Below, in pieces: positions 25,884 through 35,910 of a DNA stretch of 64,000 bases. The notes under the pieces are model-generated. The model worked only from the letters and a program-made list of their open reading frames with translations, had not been told where the DNA came from and did not search any database. Every line of letters begins with the position of its first letter. The first letter of the stretch is position 1. The stretch is taken from assembly GCF_008629655.1 (NCBI RefSeq), contig NZ_VWSG01000004.1:124001-188000 (forward strand), read 5' to 3'. The translations under genes and the position numbers were made by a program. Origin of the DNA: Paenimyroides baculatum. GTDB lineage: Bacteria; Bacteroidota; Bacteroidia; Flavobacteriales; Flavobacteriaceae.

Positions 25884-26306
25884 TTAGTTATTTGAAACTG
25901 TTAGATTTACTTCGATATTACCACGGGTTGCGTTTGAGTACGGACATATTTGATGTGCTTTTTCAATCAGTTCCTGTGCCTGATCGATCGTTACACCCGG
26001 AATGTTCGCGTGCAGTTCTACAGCCAATCCAAAACCACCGTTATCAATCTGACCAATGCTTACTTTTGCTGTAACCGATGTTTCGCCTGTTGATACTTTT
26101 TCCTTCTTTATAACTAGGTTCAAGGCACTGTCAAAACAAGCCGAATATCCTGCTGCAAAAAGCATTTCCGGATTTGCGAAGTCGTCACTGCTTCCACCCA
26201 ATGCTTTTGGCATACGTACCTGAAGATCTAATATTCCATTTTCGCTTTTTACGCTTCCGTCTCTGCCTCCTGTTGCGGTAGCTGCTGTTGTATACAATGT
26301 TTTCAT
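25884..26306 (-). CDS. ohr: Organic hydroperoxide resistance protein Ohr
   Basis: 140 aa. The family features are TAAATATGGRDGSVKSENG, the first catalytic Cys in AAGYSACFDSALNLVI near residue 60, and the second Cys in CPYSNATRGNIEVNLTVSN near residue 124. Ohr reduces organic hydroperoxides with a Cys pair regenerated by lipoylated proteins. The start codon overlaps the stop of the upstream MarR regulator by 4 bp, so co-regulation is expected. Confidence 0.92.
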   Translation of the reverse strand: MKTLYTTAATATGGRDGSVKSENGILDLQVRMPKALGGSSDDFANPEMLFAAGYSACFDSALNLVIKKEKVSTGETSVTAKVSIGQIDNGGFGLAVELHANIPGVTIDQAQELIEKAHQICPYSNATRGNIEVNLTVSNN

Positions 26307-26728
26307 TTCTTTTTGTTTAAAATTTTTATTATTATTTCTTTTAATATCAATAGTTCTTCTTGTGAAATTCCTATAGATTCCATAATGCGGTGTGGTATGC
26401 TTTTCGCTTTTTCTTTTAACGCAGTTCCTTTTGGAGTAAGTGAAAGTTTCACAATGCGTTCATCGTTAGAAGATCTTTTGCGAATTACCATTTCTTTCTG
26501 TTCCATTCGCTTTAACAAAGGTGTCAGTGTTCCGCTGTCCAGAAAAAGTTTTTCGCCCAACTGCCCTACCGTCTGTTCTTCGTTATCCCACAAAACAATC
26601 AGCACCAAATACTGCGGATAGGTAACATCCAACTCGTCTAACAACGGTCGGTACTGGTTTATCACTTCTTTGGCTAGTGCGTATATTGGAAAACACAACT
26701 GATTTTTAAGGCTTAAAGGATCTTTCAT
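26303..26728 (-). CDS. ohrR: MarR-family regulator, OhrR-like
   Basis: 141 aa winged-helix repressor with LGEKLFLDSGTLTPLLKRMEQKEMVIRKRSSNDERIVKLSLTPKG as the DNA-binding region. The N-terminal Cys in NQLCFPIYAL at residue 12 matches the reactive Cys of OhrR, which senses organic peroxides. It overlaps ohr by 4 bp and has an inverted repeat 27 bp upstream of its start, so autoregulation of the ohrR-ohr-DUF1304-nitroreductase operon is likely. Confidence 0.88.
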   Translation of the reverse strand: MKDPLSLKNQLCFPIYALAKEVINQYRPLLDELDVTYPQYLVLIVLWDNEEQTVGQLGEKLFLDSGTLTPLLKRMEQKEMVIRKRSSNDERIVKLSLTPKGTALKEKAKSIPHRIMESIGISQEELLILKEIIIKILNKKK

Positions 26729-26754
26729 AATAAAGACTTGATTAATTACTAAAC

Positions 26755-26802
26755 AAAATTACGTAAAATTATATTTTACACAATTTAATTTTACGTAATT
26801 TT
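26755..26802. promoter_or_regulatory. Perfect inverted repeat, candidate OhrR operator
   Basis: Two 17-bp arms, AAAATTACGTAAAATTA at 26755-26771 and its exact complement at 26786-26802, are separated by 14 bp; each arm also holds a TTACGTAA palindrome. It lies 27 bp upstream of ohrR, where a repressor should bind. Confidence 0.7.
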
Positions 26803-26823
26803 AACGCACTACGATTAAAAACC

Positions 26824-26855
26824 AAAAACTGTCTGTAAATACAGACAGTTTTTTT
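26824..26855. terminator. Intrinsic terminator after the SDR gene
   Basis: Stem AAAACTGTCTGT / ACAGACAGTTTT, loop AAAT, flanked by runs of A and T. It separates the 26866 SDR gene from ohrR. Confidence 0.85.
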
Positions 26856-26865
26856 GTTTAGTTTG

Positions 26866-27657
26866 TTATGAATTTCCGTACATGTTCGATTCACCACCAT
26901 CAATTGCGATTACCTGCCCAGAAACGTATCCATTTTGATCACTCAAAAGGAAAGCCACAAGGTTACCCACATCATTAGGATCACCTAACCTTCTAGTAGG
27001 ATTTCGAGATGCGTATTCTGTTTCGGCAGCTTTAGGATCTTGAGGGTTTACCTGTTTGAAAGCTTCGGCAACCATAGGCGTTAAGATCGCACCCGGAGCA
27101 ATGGCATTTGTCAAAATATTGTCTTTACCGTATTCCAAGGCAGCATTTTTTGTCATACCCGCAACAGCATGTTTGGTAGCAACATAAGCCGTTTGATTTA
27201 AAACTCCTCTGATACCGCCTACCGACGCTACGTTTACAATTCGTCCGCCTCCGTTTTTCTGCATTTCCGGGATTACATATTTCATACCGTAATAAACACC
27301 TAACAGATTAATATCGATCACCTTTTTAAAAACTTCGATATCGTAATCAATCAAAGGAGCCTGCTTTCCTTCGATTCCTGCGTTATTATAAAGTCCGTCT
27401 ACCTTCCCGAACTTCTGCACCGTTTGATCGACATAATTTTTTACATTTTCTTCAACAGAAACATCGGCAGTAACCACCAGAAATTCACTATCAGGATGTT
27501 TAGTAGATAATTCAGATTTTGCTTTTTCCAAAGCTTCCGCATTATAATCTACAAGCGTTATATGTGCACCTTTAGCAGCCAGCACATCTGCCGCAGCAAA
27601 TCCCAATCCCATTGCTGCTCCGGTAACAATAATTACCTTTCCTTTTAAATCAGACAT
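26866..27657 (-). CDS. SDR-family dehydrogenase (glucose 1-dehydrogenase-like)
   Basis: 263 aa from the chosen start MSDLKGKV at 27657; a second ATG 21 bp upstream would add seven residues that lack family similarity. Motifs: TGAAMGLGFAAADVLA (cofactor), the acidic VDYNAEALEKAK that favours NAD, NNAGIEG, the catalytic Ser in NVASVGGIRG, and YVATKHAV with the Tyr-Lys pair. The tail DGGESNMYGNS is typical. Substrate unpredictable. Single gene. Confidence 0.85.
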   Translation of the reverse strand: MSDLKGKVIIVTGAAMGLGFAAADVLAAKGAHITLVDYNAEALEKAKSELSTKHPDSEFLVVTADVSVEENVKNYVDQTVQKFGKVDGLYNNAGIEGKQAPLIDYDIEVFKKVIDINLLGVYYGMKYVIPEMQKNGGGRIVNVASVGGIRGVLNQTAYVATKHAVAGMTKNAALEYGKDNILTNAIAPGAILTPMVAEAFKQVNPQDPKAAETEYASRNPTRRLGDPNDVGNLVAFLLSDQNGYVSGQVIAIDGGESNMYGNS

Positions 27658-27678
27658 AATTTTTGTTTTAAAATTCAT

Positions 27679-28018
27679 TATACAAGTTACGACAATGAAG
27701 ACCGAAGGACACTTAATGCAGATTAATTTATGATTATGTTAATAGTGTTTTATTTGAGGTAGTGCTTCTCTATTTGAAAGGTTAAGCGAAGATATTGCGG
27801 AATTAAAACATAAACTACTTTTATTAATAGGTGTAAATAAAAAGAAGATCTTAATTAAACATTTGGAGCGACTTGCATATATATAATAACGATTATCCTT
27901 TTTAAAATATAATGATAAGGTTAATAAATCAGAGTTTTGTAAATTTCATCAACAATCCTTATACACTAACATTTTATAACATAACTGCTTTTCCATTTTA
28001 ACTATTTTACAACAAAAC
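27679..28018. other. 340-bp spacer
   Basis: A/T-rich region between the 600-aa T9SS protein gene and the SDR gene, both on the minus strand. It must hold the SDR promoter. No ORF, repeat or clear hairpin was recognised. Confidence 0.4.
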
Positions 28019-29818
28019 CTAATTTTTAACTACTTTTACCGTAGCACTACTGCCTTGGGTAGTTGTTACTTTTATAAAATAGGTACCGGCAGTTGCGTTG
28101 TGCAGGTTTATTTGCTCGTTGTTGCTAAACATACCTTTTTGTATTTGTTGCCCCAATACATTATAAACCTCATAGTTTTTAAGGTTTTCCTCTGTTTCTA
28201 TTTTTACTATATCATTTGTTGGGTTGGGGTACACATTTACGTTTAGCTTGTTAAATTTATAGGTACTTACTGATGTGCCGCAAGTACTTGCTGCTAGTTT
28301 GGATACAAAAAAATCAATATCGCCCACACTATAAGTTGTTGGAACACTACTTACACTATTTGTAAATAAACTACCGGTGAACGTACCCCCTGCTATGTAA
28401 TTTCCGTCATTATCAGCCGCGACTACGGTTATCCTTTGATTTTCAGTTGAACTTCCCTTTATTTCGTCTATTGCCACTACAGCACCTGTTTGCTTACTAA
28501 TTCGAATTAGTAAAGGATCTGGCTGGTAGGATATCGGACGTTGTATCTGAAAGTTATCCCAAAATTCATTGGCTCCCTGCGCGCCTAAAACAACTTCATT
28601 AGTATTAACACCTATACCTTGACCGTAACGGGGTCCGGGTGTTAATGCATTTGAATTATACGCAGAAGTGGTTTGAATCCACTGCACCTGCCCCATACTG
28701 TTAAGTCTTGTGATCATGGGCATTGTCCACGTAGCTCCCGGAGTAAAAAAATAGGGAGCAATAGACAAGTCTGTAGGATCGTAAAATTTTAAGTTCACTT
28801 CATTTGGACTACGATATATACTCCCTCCCACATATATATCTGAATTACTATCCAACACGAGAGAGTTAATCAGGTTAAGCTGAGGAGACAGTCCGTTTAC
28901 AGGTGCTGAATAAATTTCTCGAAGCCATTCTACACTACCGTTTATTCCATTAAAGGCCAAAATATATGAACGATTTACAACCGTTTTTCCAGCATATGTT
29001 AAAGGTATTAATCCAGCTCCCTCTTCTCTAGTACTGCCAACATAATATCTATTTAAATTATTATCATATGCAAAACGGACAGGGCTATTACTAAAACCCG
29101 TACCGTCAGCAATCGGCAAGGCTACACTACTTACATAGTTTAAATTAGTATCATACTTTACTATGAAATATTGAAATCCTGTGATTGCAGTTGATACTGT
29201 TACATTATTGTCCAGGTGTGTACCAAAACGCAGACCCGTTATAAAGTGAACTGTATCATTATCAATAAACAGGTCTAAAAGCTGTGCCTGATTGTTTGTA
29301 TTATTAACAGCTCCTTGTAACGCCTTTCTACCCTGATACAGGCCGTTACTATTATATTTTACCAAATAGATGCGCTTATAGGCTTCTGAATTTGGAAGCG
29401 AAGGTGTAGAATGATTAGGGTTTGGACTAAAAGAAACACTACTACTTACAGCATTTATGTGAACACCTACGTACACATTGTTATTAGCATCTAATACTAA
29501 ATTAAAAGCCCTATCCAATGGTCCCTGTCCGCCGATTGACTGGCTCCAACGTACTGTACCATCACAGGTTGTGGAAAACAGGAAAATATCGTTGCCACCA
29601 ATAGAACTGTTGTTGCTACTAACAACTGCACCGTTAAGCTGCGTACCAATTGTACCGTACAGACTTCCTATAAAGTAATAATTATTGTCTGTACCCACTT
29701 TTACATCGTAGATTTGATCAGCACCTTGTACACCGCCTCCGCTTAATGCCCACTCCCATTTATAGTTTTGGGCGGAGGCAATCATAGAGAAGAACATGCA
29801 GAAAGTGAGTAAAAACAT
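28019..29818 (-). CDS. Secreted SBBP-repeat-like protein with T9SS type A sorting domain
   Basis: 600 aa from the chosen start at 29818 (MFLLTFCMFFSMIASAQ signal peptide); an open frame continues another 81 codons upstream but that extension is not signal-like and is rejected. The body consists of beta-propeller-like repeats (IYDVKVGTDNNYYFIGSLYG, IYVGGSIYRS, NYIAGGTFTGSLF) as in SBBP-repeat surface proteins. The last about 75 residues, VNVYPNPTNDIVKIETEENL through GTYFIKVTTTQG, form a type A T9SS C-terminal domain, so the protein should be exported across the outer membrane and anchored or released. Ligand unknown. Confidence 0.85.
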   Translation of the reverse strand: MFLLTFCMFFSMIASAQNYKWEWALSGGGVQGADQIYDVKVGTDNNYYFIGSLYGTIGTQLNGAVVSSNNSSIGGNDIFLFSTTCDGTVRWSQSIGGQGPLDRAFNLVLDANNNVYVGVHINAVSSSVSFSPNPNHSTPSLPNSEAYKRIYLVKYNSNGLYQGRKALQGAVNNTNNQAQLLDLFIDNDTVHFITGLRFGTHLDNNVTVSTAITGFQYFIVKYDTNLNYVSSVALPIADGTGFSNSPVRFAYDNNLNRYYVGSTREEGAGLIPLTYAGKTVVNRSYILAFNGINGSVEWLREIYSAPVNGLSPQLNLINSLVLDSNSDIYVGGSIYRSPNEVNLKFYDPTDLSIAPYFFTPGATWTMPMITRLNSMGQVQWIQTTSAYNSNALTPGPRYGQGIGVNTNEVVLGAQGANEFWDNFQIQRPISYQPDPLLIRISKQTGAVVAIDEIKGSSTENQRITVVAADNDGNYIAGGTFTGSLFTNSVSSVPTTYSVGDIDFFVSKLAASTCGTSVSTYKFNKLNVNVYPNPTNDIVKIETEENLKNYEVYNVLGQQIQKGMFSNNEQINLHNATAGTYFIKVTTTQGSSATVKVVKN

Positions 29819-30245
29819 TTTATTTATACTTATTTTATAGTGACGACAGGTTATCTCGGGTAGCTGTTTTTCACTAGTTCTTTTTATAAATTCTCTAATA
29901 CCTTTAAGATGAGTATTGAGTTTCTGAAATTCCAAATTTTCAACTTCAGCAAAACATGTATAGCTATAACTAAAGCTTCTAATATGAAATATCCAGTAAA
30001 ACACATCTCTTATCGAGATACTTGTGGAATGGTAATATAAGGATAATAATATACGTTGCATAATGTATGATGATTTGTTAGTACCTTTTTAAGAAATAAT
30101 ATATTATTTGTGGTGTGACCTACATTCCATATTAAATAACAAACAACACATTATTTAGTACTAAATTATAATTGATTTCAGAATAAAATAAATATAAGAA
30201 CGGCGTTAGAAGTTTATACTTTTAACGCCGTTCTATATTAAATAG
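29819..30245. other. 427-bp spacer between two T9SS genes
   Basis: Holds the rejected upstream frame of the 28019 gene, its likely promoter, and the terminator of the 1649-aa gene at 30197-30234. No further gene recognised. Confidence 0.4.
30197..30234 (-). terminator. Hairpin terminator after the 1649-aa gene
   Basis: Perfect 12-bp stem AGAACGGCGTTA / TAACGCCGTTCT with a 14-nt loop, 12 bp downstream of the stop codon on the minus strand; the following T-run is weak. Confidence 0.6.
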
Positions 30246-33200
30246 TTATTTTTTAATTAATTTTTGCTGTGTTACAGGCTTACCGTCAGCTTCGAGATTT
30301 ACGATATATGTACCCGGAGCCAAATGGCTTACATTAATACTTACTTCACCTATACTGTCTTTTACATTTTGCTTGTGACGCAGTACACCAACGACATCAT
30401 ATACCGTAATACTTTGCGCATTCTGGTATTCGGTACCAATATTATAGGTTGCTGTTGTTGATTCATAAGCCGGATTTGGAGACAATACCAGTTGTGGTTC
30501 TATAATTTCAGTTACAACTTTAGGGTATAGTTCCTTAGGGAAACGTATGTCTATTACCGAAATACAATCAGGCATCTGTATAACCAGTCCGTCTGGCGCA
30601 CCTGGATAGTAAGAGCTGTTAGTATAAAAATACAGAGGATATATTATGTTCATTCCTGGGTTAAGTGTAACCGTTGCAGGAGAATAAGTTCCATATCCAT
30701 TTAAACTGCTCAAGTTTACCGTTATAGGGTAGCTATAAGGATTATTTAAATATATAGACAACTCATAAACACCACCTTTGACTGGCTTAATACCGCGTAT
30801 TCCACCTTCTATCTTACAAGGCTTAGTATCACATTCTTTACCAGCTGTAATGTGAGGAGTTCTACTCTTGAAAATACATCCCTGCTGTGTAATGCTTAAC
30901 TGGTAATAACCTGCTATTGTAATAGGCTGATCTGGCACGAATGTATTACTTCCCGATTGAGAAGTTCCTCCATTTATTGTCCACTCATATCCTTGGTATA
31001 TACCTAAAGGTCCTAGCAGATATTCTCCTTTATTCAAACACATAGTATAGCAACCAGCAGGTACAATCCAAAGTGAACGTTCCGGATTATGCGGCGCTTG
31101 TATGTAACCAGTTACGGTACAGCCGGTAAGTGCTGTATAAGTAACGCTGTAAGCCCCACCTTGCGTTACATAAATTGTTTGTCCCGTCATACCATTACTC
31201 CAGTTATACATTCCTGCACCAGAACCAGTTGCAGTAAGTTTCAGTGTATAAGGCTGACAGTTGTCTATACTGTAGTTTATTACAGGAGTAGGTATCTGCG
31301 GATGAACTACTACCGTAACTGTAAAACTATTTGCGCAACTTGGGTCAGCCGGATGGCGAGTCTCAAAACTATAATTATAGCTTCCTGGTGCCATGCCACC
31401 TATGTTTAACTCTATATTTGTGGTACCAGATACCCAGTTATTATATCCTACCGGAAGCGATGGTCCAGACCAACGATGCTGGACATTACTGTCTGTATAG
31501 ATACCGGTAAGTACTGTACCTTCACCATAACATACGCTTGTACTTCCATTAATACTTGCGAAAGGTGGTTTGCGGACTTTAATAATTGCTGGAGACAATG
31601 CCATATCATGATTAATACAATTATTACTGTTAATCAGTATAGGCCAATAGCTTCCGCTTTGAGTTGGTAAATAAGTTAAGCCTGTACCAACCTGTACATT
31701 GTCACGCATCCAGATAATATTTGTTGGAGGAGTAGCCAATGGGTTTGACAATACAAAGCTTAAAGGTATTACACTACCTTCACAGAAATCACCAATAGCA
31801 GGATTTATTACTCCATCAAAAACTGCCTGATTGATAACTACAGTAACAGGAGATGAGGTAAAAACACAACCATATTGATTTTTAATTTGCAGCGTAATTG
31901 GAAAATTCTGGTTACTAACATTTGGTGGCAAATCAAAATTAACATTTGTACTTACATTATTAGCTACATAGCTAGTGCCATTAAAAATCCAACGATACTC
32001 ATAATCAGGCTGCATAACCCCTCCAGGTATGTTTAAAGTAACAGGGTTATCACTACACGTTGGGCTTACTACGCTAAAACTTGTTACCGGATCTGGATCT
32101 ATTGTCACCGTTACAGATGTTATGCAGACTGGATGTCCAAGAGAACTTACCGTCATCATATAAGTGTAAGTACCCGGTAGTACTCCGTTAATGGTATAAG
32201 TATCACCAATTGGTGCTGATGTAATACCCGGTCCAGAAAATGTAAAATCAAGATCGTTAAAATCAATATCGAAAATCGTTGAGTTGTTTAATAACTTAAC
32301 GGTATAGCTACCTCCATTGCATGTAACTGCTGCTTTTACTTTAGGATCGTAATGTTTAGTAACCGTTGTTGTTTTAATAACGGTACAGTTTCCGTAAGTT
32401 ACATAAGCCTTAACTATATGCACCCCAGGCACATTAGTAGTAAATACAGCATTAGGCGTACCTTGAGTTGATGGATCTAAACTTAAGTGTGGACTACCCA
32501 CCCAGATTATTGATGCTGGAGTATTGTTAGGTGATATCACAGATGCAGTAATTTGTCCACAAGAACTCCAATTGGCTGTAACTGATAAATCTGGATCTAT
32601 TGTACCGGAACATGGATTGCCTGGAAGTGTAATACAATTCTCAATAACTTCAATACTCTGTGATGTTACTACACACAGATTGCTATCAACAACTCTCACT
32701 GAATATATTCCACCAGGTGAAGTTCCTTGTGTAGTATTAGATATAGTATACTGATTTGTTGTAGAAGGACCAAAAACAGTAATCCCGTTTTTAAGCCATT
32801 CATAAGTAACTGACGGAGTTACTCCTGTAGAAATGTTCGCATAAAGGGTAATAGGCGAATAATTTGTTGGACAAACTATATAACTATAACCTGGAGTGAT
32901 ATCAATTTGAGTTAACGGATATATAGTTACGGTTTGCGTTGCTGTTGCTGCAAATGTACACATACCTAACAATCTAACTGTTAAAGTTTGAGCAATATTG
33001 TTTGCCGTAAAATTGGTGAACCCGTTATTTATAAGAAATGTGCTACCACTGGTAAAAGAGTAATTACCGGTAAAAGGTCCGCCATTGTAACTTACTTCTA
33101 CCGATGCTGGCAGCCCATTACTGGTTGAAACTGTAATTGGAAAAGAAGTACTACTCGGGCATATTGGGCCAACAGAATTAAGTGTTATTGTTGGTGACAT

Positions 33201-35195
33201 AATTAATTGAACAGGATATGTAAACATTTTTGTTTCGGAGCACTTGGTTACATACAATTGTAAATTCCCTGTGTTAACACCACCACTTATCTCGTTAAAA
33301 CCAACGGTAACCGTTGTGGCATTTACACCGTTAATAATGCTACCAAAATTTGTAGTTGCACCTGCACCTACAATTTTCCATTCAATATGGTCTGCATCTG
33401 TAATGTTAATATTTGCAGTAAATGTAGCAGTGCTACTTGGACAGAACTGAGACATGCCTGCCGTATTTGAAATAGTTGCATTTACTACAATCTTACTTAC
33501 ATTAAAATATACAGGGTCAGATTCACAAATTACACCATTTTTAATATACTGTTTTACTACTTTTATTGTTGCTGTTGGGCCAGTAAAAACAAAGTCTACT
33601 TGGGTACCAGAATTACTTCCTACCACCGAACCTTCTGTTGGAGATATACTCCATACGTAAATCGCACCCGGCTCGTTTTCGTTTATTTGATAAGTATATG
33701 GAACATTTAAGCAGACCTTTTGCGGTCCGGAAACAGTTCCTGTAATCACAGGTTTTGCAATTACCTCTACTACTACAGGGTTGCTAATACAGCCGTTGTT
33801 GTTTGCTGTTACCACATAAACACCGCCTGTATTAAATGTGTAAGAAGTATTTATCCCGAACGCAGTATGCACTACATTACCACCTAAGCGTATTTCCCAA
33901 CTTACAGACATTCCGTTGTGAGAAGAAAATGTTTTTGAAGTTCCGGAACATACTGTTAAAGCATCGTCTGTTATAACTTCTACATTTTCTACCACGGTAA
34001 ATTTCATTTGTGAAACTCCCGTACATTTACCACCATTTATAAGCGTATTGCGATATCTTACTGACAACGTATAATTACCCGGAGTAGCTCCGTCAACAAC
34101 AATTTCATTACGTTGATCTGTAAATACAAGCATCGGGTGATATTCGTCACCATCTATTGCCCATATAAAATCTGTAGTTGGCCATTGAGGCAATAAAAAA
34201 CGTCCTTGCTTACCTTGACAAATAACATTAGGTCCATTCATTTTAGCCTTACCTAAAACTACCGGAATTTTGACTGTGTTCCAGTAAGGACATGAACATT
34301 TGGAAAGATAACTTACGTATCCGAAACCGTCGGCAGGATCTACCTGGTCCCACAATACTTCGATAGATGTACCATTGTTTGCTATAATAGTACCACCAAT
34401 AACTTTCCATTCACCACCACATTCATCATTAACACTGTATACTTCTCTGCTGTTTTCACAAGTAACACTGGTACAACTAATCTCTACTGGTTTTCCATCG
34501 GTAACAGTCAGTTTCATTTTGTAAGTGTCGCTACAGTTACAACTGTTTGTAACTGTTAATACAACTAGATAATTCCCAGGAGTATCATAAGAATGGGTTG
34601 GTTCAAATGTATTTGAAAAATTTCCATCGCCAAAATCCCATAAATAACTTACAATCGCCGTTCCATTGTTTTGTGTAGATAGATTGTCAAAAGATATAGC
34701 GGTATCCACGCAAAACTTATTTTGCTTAGGATCTATCCCATCTATTTTAAACTCAGCTCTAGGTTTAACAATCTTTTCTACACATACACTTAATACTTCT
34801 ATTGCATTGTTAGTATAGGTAACTGTTAATGTTAGATTTCCGCTACCACTACTACCCCACAGAATTTCAGCATTAGTGTTAGTACTTCCAGGTTGGAGAG
34901 TACCGCCAGTCACCTGCCAACTTACATGCTGTACATTGTTTGCAGTAAAAGTGTACTGTACCAAACTTTCCTCACAAAAGCGAATACATTTGCCATTTTC
35001 AATATTTTCGAGTAAATCAACATAAGTAGCCTGTTCTCCACGCTCCCCTTTGTCATCATACTCTATACATCCTACTTCCTGATCCCAGGTAAGTACAGGA
35101 TTATTTGCAGTTTGAGCCTTTAATCCTAAAGACCACAGGAGCATCATTACGATGCCCATTCCCCTTATGAGGGGTAGAAAGGAATCTCTCTTCAT
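30246..35195 (-). CDS. Giant PKD-domain surface protein with T9SS type A sorting domain
   Basis: 1649 aa with signal peptide (GMGIVMMLLWSLGLKAQ region). A canonical PKD domain is at about residues 163-230 (ISFDNLSTQNNG...YLWDFGDGNFSNTFEPTHSYDTPGNYLVVL), followed by many Ig/PKD-like beta modules with regularly placed Cys (SNPVVVEVIAKPVITG, KVCLNVPYTYQINENEPGAIYVWSI and similar). The last about 80 residues (VLSPNPAYESTTATYNIGTE...HLAPGTYIVNLEADGK) are a T9SS type A sorting domain. Such proteins are exported surface adhesins or gliding-type components; the ligand is unknown. A terminator-like hairpin lies between it and the upstream small gene. Confidence 0.85.
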   Translation of the reverse strand: MKRDSFLPLIRGMGIVMMLLWSLGLKAQTANNPVLTWDQEVGCIEYDDKGERGEQATYVDLLENIENGKCIRFCEESLVQYTFTANNVQHVSWQVTGGTLQPGSTNTNAEILWGSSGSGNLTLTVTYTNNAIEVLSVCVEKIVKPRAEFKIDGIDPKQNKFCVDTAISFDNLSTQNNGTAIVSYLWDFGDGNFSNTFEPTHSYDTPGNYLVVLTVTNSCNCSDTYKMKLTVTDGKPVEISCTSVTCENSREVYSVNDECGGEWKVIGGTIIANNGTSIEVLWDQVDPADGFGYVSYLSKCSCPYWNTVKIPVVLGKAKMNGPNVICQGKQGRFLLPQWPTTDFIWAIDGDEYHPMLVFTDQRNEIVVDGATPGNYTLSVRYRNTLINGGKCTGVSQMKFTVVENVEVITDDALTVCSGTSKTFSSHNGMSVSWEIRLGGNVVHTAFGINTSYTFNTGGVYVVTANNNGCISNPVVVEVIAKPVITGTVSGPQKVCLNVPYTYQINENEPGAIYVWSISPTEGSVVGSNSGTQVDFVFTGPTATIKVVKQYIKNGVICESDPVYFNVSKIVVNATISNTAGMSQFCPSSTATFTANINITDADHIEWKIVGAGATTNFGSIINGVNATTVTVGFNEISGGVNTGNLQLYVTKCSETKMFTYPVQLIMSPTITLNSVGPICPSSTSFPITVSTSNGLPASVEVSYNGGPFTGNYSFTSGSTFLINNGFTNFTANNIAQTLTVRLLGMCTFAATATQTVTIYPLTQIDITPGYSYIVCPTNYSPITLYANISTGVTPSVTYEWLKNGITVFGPSTTNQYTISNTTQGTSPGGIYSVRVVDSNLCVVTSQSIEVIENCITLPGNPCSGTIDPDLSVTANWSSCGQITASVISPNNTPASIIWVGSPHLSLDPSTQGTPNAVFTTNVPGVHIVKAYVTYGNCTVIKTTTVTKHYDPKVKAAVTCNGGSYTVKLLNNSTIFDIDFNDLDFTFSGPGITSAPIGDTYTINGVLPGTYTYMMTVSSLGHPVCITSVTVTIDPDPVTSFSVVSPTCSDNPVTLNIPGGVMQPDYEYRWIFNGTSYVANNVSTNVNFDLPPNVSNQNFPITLQIKNQYGCVFTSSPVTVVINQAVFDGVINPAIGDFCEGSVIPLSFVLSNPLATPPTNIIWMRDNVQVGTGLTYLPTQSGSYWPILINSNNCINHDMALSPAIIKVRKPPFASINGSTSVCYGEGTVLTGIYTDSNVQHRWSGPSLPVGYNNWVSGTTNIELNIGGMAPGSYNYSFETRHPADPSCANSFTVTVVVHPQIPTPVINYSIDNCQPYTLKLTATGSGAGMYNWSNGMTGQTIYVTQGGAYSVTYTALTGCTVTGYIQAPHNPERSLWIVPAGCYTMCLNKGEYLLGPLGIYQGYEWTINGGTSQSGSNTFVPDQPITIAGYYQLSITQQGCIFKSRTPHITAGKECDTKPCKIEGGIRGIKPVKGGVYELSIYLNNPYSYPITVNLSSLNGYGTYSPATVTLNPGMNIIYPLYFYTNSSYYPGAPDGLVIQMPDCISVIDIRFPKELYPKVVTEIIEPQLVLSPNPAYESTTATYNIGTEYQNAQSITVYDVVGVLRHKQNVKDSIGEVSINVSHLAPGTYIVNLEADGKPVTQQKLIKK

Positions 35196-35521
35196 AATTA
35201 ATATAGTTTAATGATTGTTTAATTTTAGTTTAGTGTGATTTATATCTTGATCAAGAGTTTAAGTGCATATTACTTCATGCTGAAGTATTTACTTTGTAAT
35301 TATATTTTAACTATAAATGCTCCAATAGTTTATTTGAATTTACTTTTATATAAAATAATTAAAAAACCACACGTGTTAAACTAACAACGCACGTGTGGCT
35401 GGGGGGGGAGGTAATCAACATAAGGTTTAAATAACTTAATCTAATCGAAGCAATTTGGTAGAAAGACCGGAAATTGTATTAGTGTATTGCCTGTTATATA
35501 TTTATTATGAGGTAATAAAAT
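35196..35521. other. 326-bp spacer with terminator and G8 tract
   Basis: Contains the promoter region of the 1649-aa gene, a hairpin at 35367-35398, and a run of eight G at 35401-35408, which is unusual in this low-GC sequence. The G tract is not in a coding region. Confidence 0.5.
35361..35398 (-). terminator. Intrinsic terminator after the 78-aa gene
   Basis: Stem CCACACGTG / CACGTGTGG with a 14-nt loop; on the minus strand it is followed by six T. It separates the lipoprotein/78-aa genes from the PKD gene. Confidence 0.75.
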
Positions 35522-35758
35522 TTAAAATTCTTTTTTATACTGTTTCATAACTTCTACCTTCTCTTCTAGCATCTTCAAAATATCCTCTAACACTACAACA
35601 GCATTCATTAATTCATTTTCAGTCAATAATTCATTCTTATAAATCTTCACTTTTTTTACAATAGTATTTTCAACAACATTTAGTTCATTAATGGAATAAT
35701 TTATAAATTTCAAAAATTCATTCCCACCATTTCCGTTAAAGTGAATTTCATTCTGCAT
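35522..35758 (-). CDS. Small helical protein, unknown function
   Basis: 78 aa, acidic/basic and helical (ENELMNAVVVLEDILKMLEEKVEVMKQYKKEF), possibly a short coiled coil. No signal peptide or known domain recognised. It lies between a lipoprotein gene and the PKD surface protein gene, all on the minus strand. Confidence 0.55.
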   Translation of the reverse strand: MQNEIHFNGNGGNEFLKFINYSINELNVVENTIVKKVKIYKNELLTENELMNAVVVLEDILKMLEEKVEVMKQYKKEF

Positions 35759-35910
35759 ACTATTTATTTTAATGATTTTTTAAACTCATTGTTAATAACC
35801 CATACACAGATAAAGCAGACTGTGTATGGGATGGGCAAATTAGGTGTTATTCTCTCTTCTTCTCATATATTTTTGTGAAGCATAGATGCAAAGTCTATAA
35901 TAAATAGCAT

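Noticed and set aside
29819..30061. 81-codon upstream extension of the 28019 T9SS gene
   Set aside because: It lacks a signal peptide and hides the real one; the ATG at 29818 begins a typical signal sequence.
35401..35408. G8 tract as a phase-variable switch
   Set aside because: It lies outside any ORF and downstream of a terminator, with no promoter spacing it could alter visibly.
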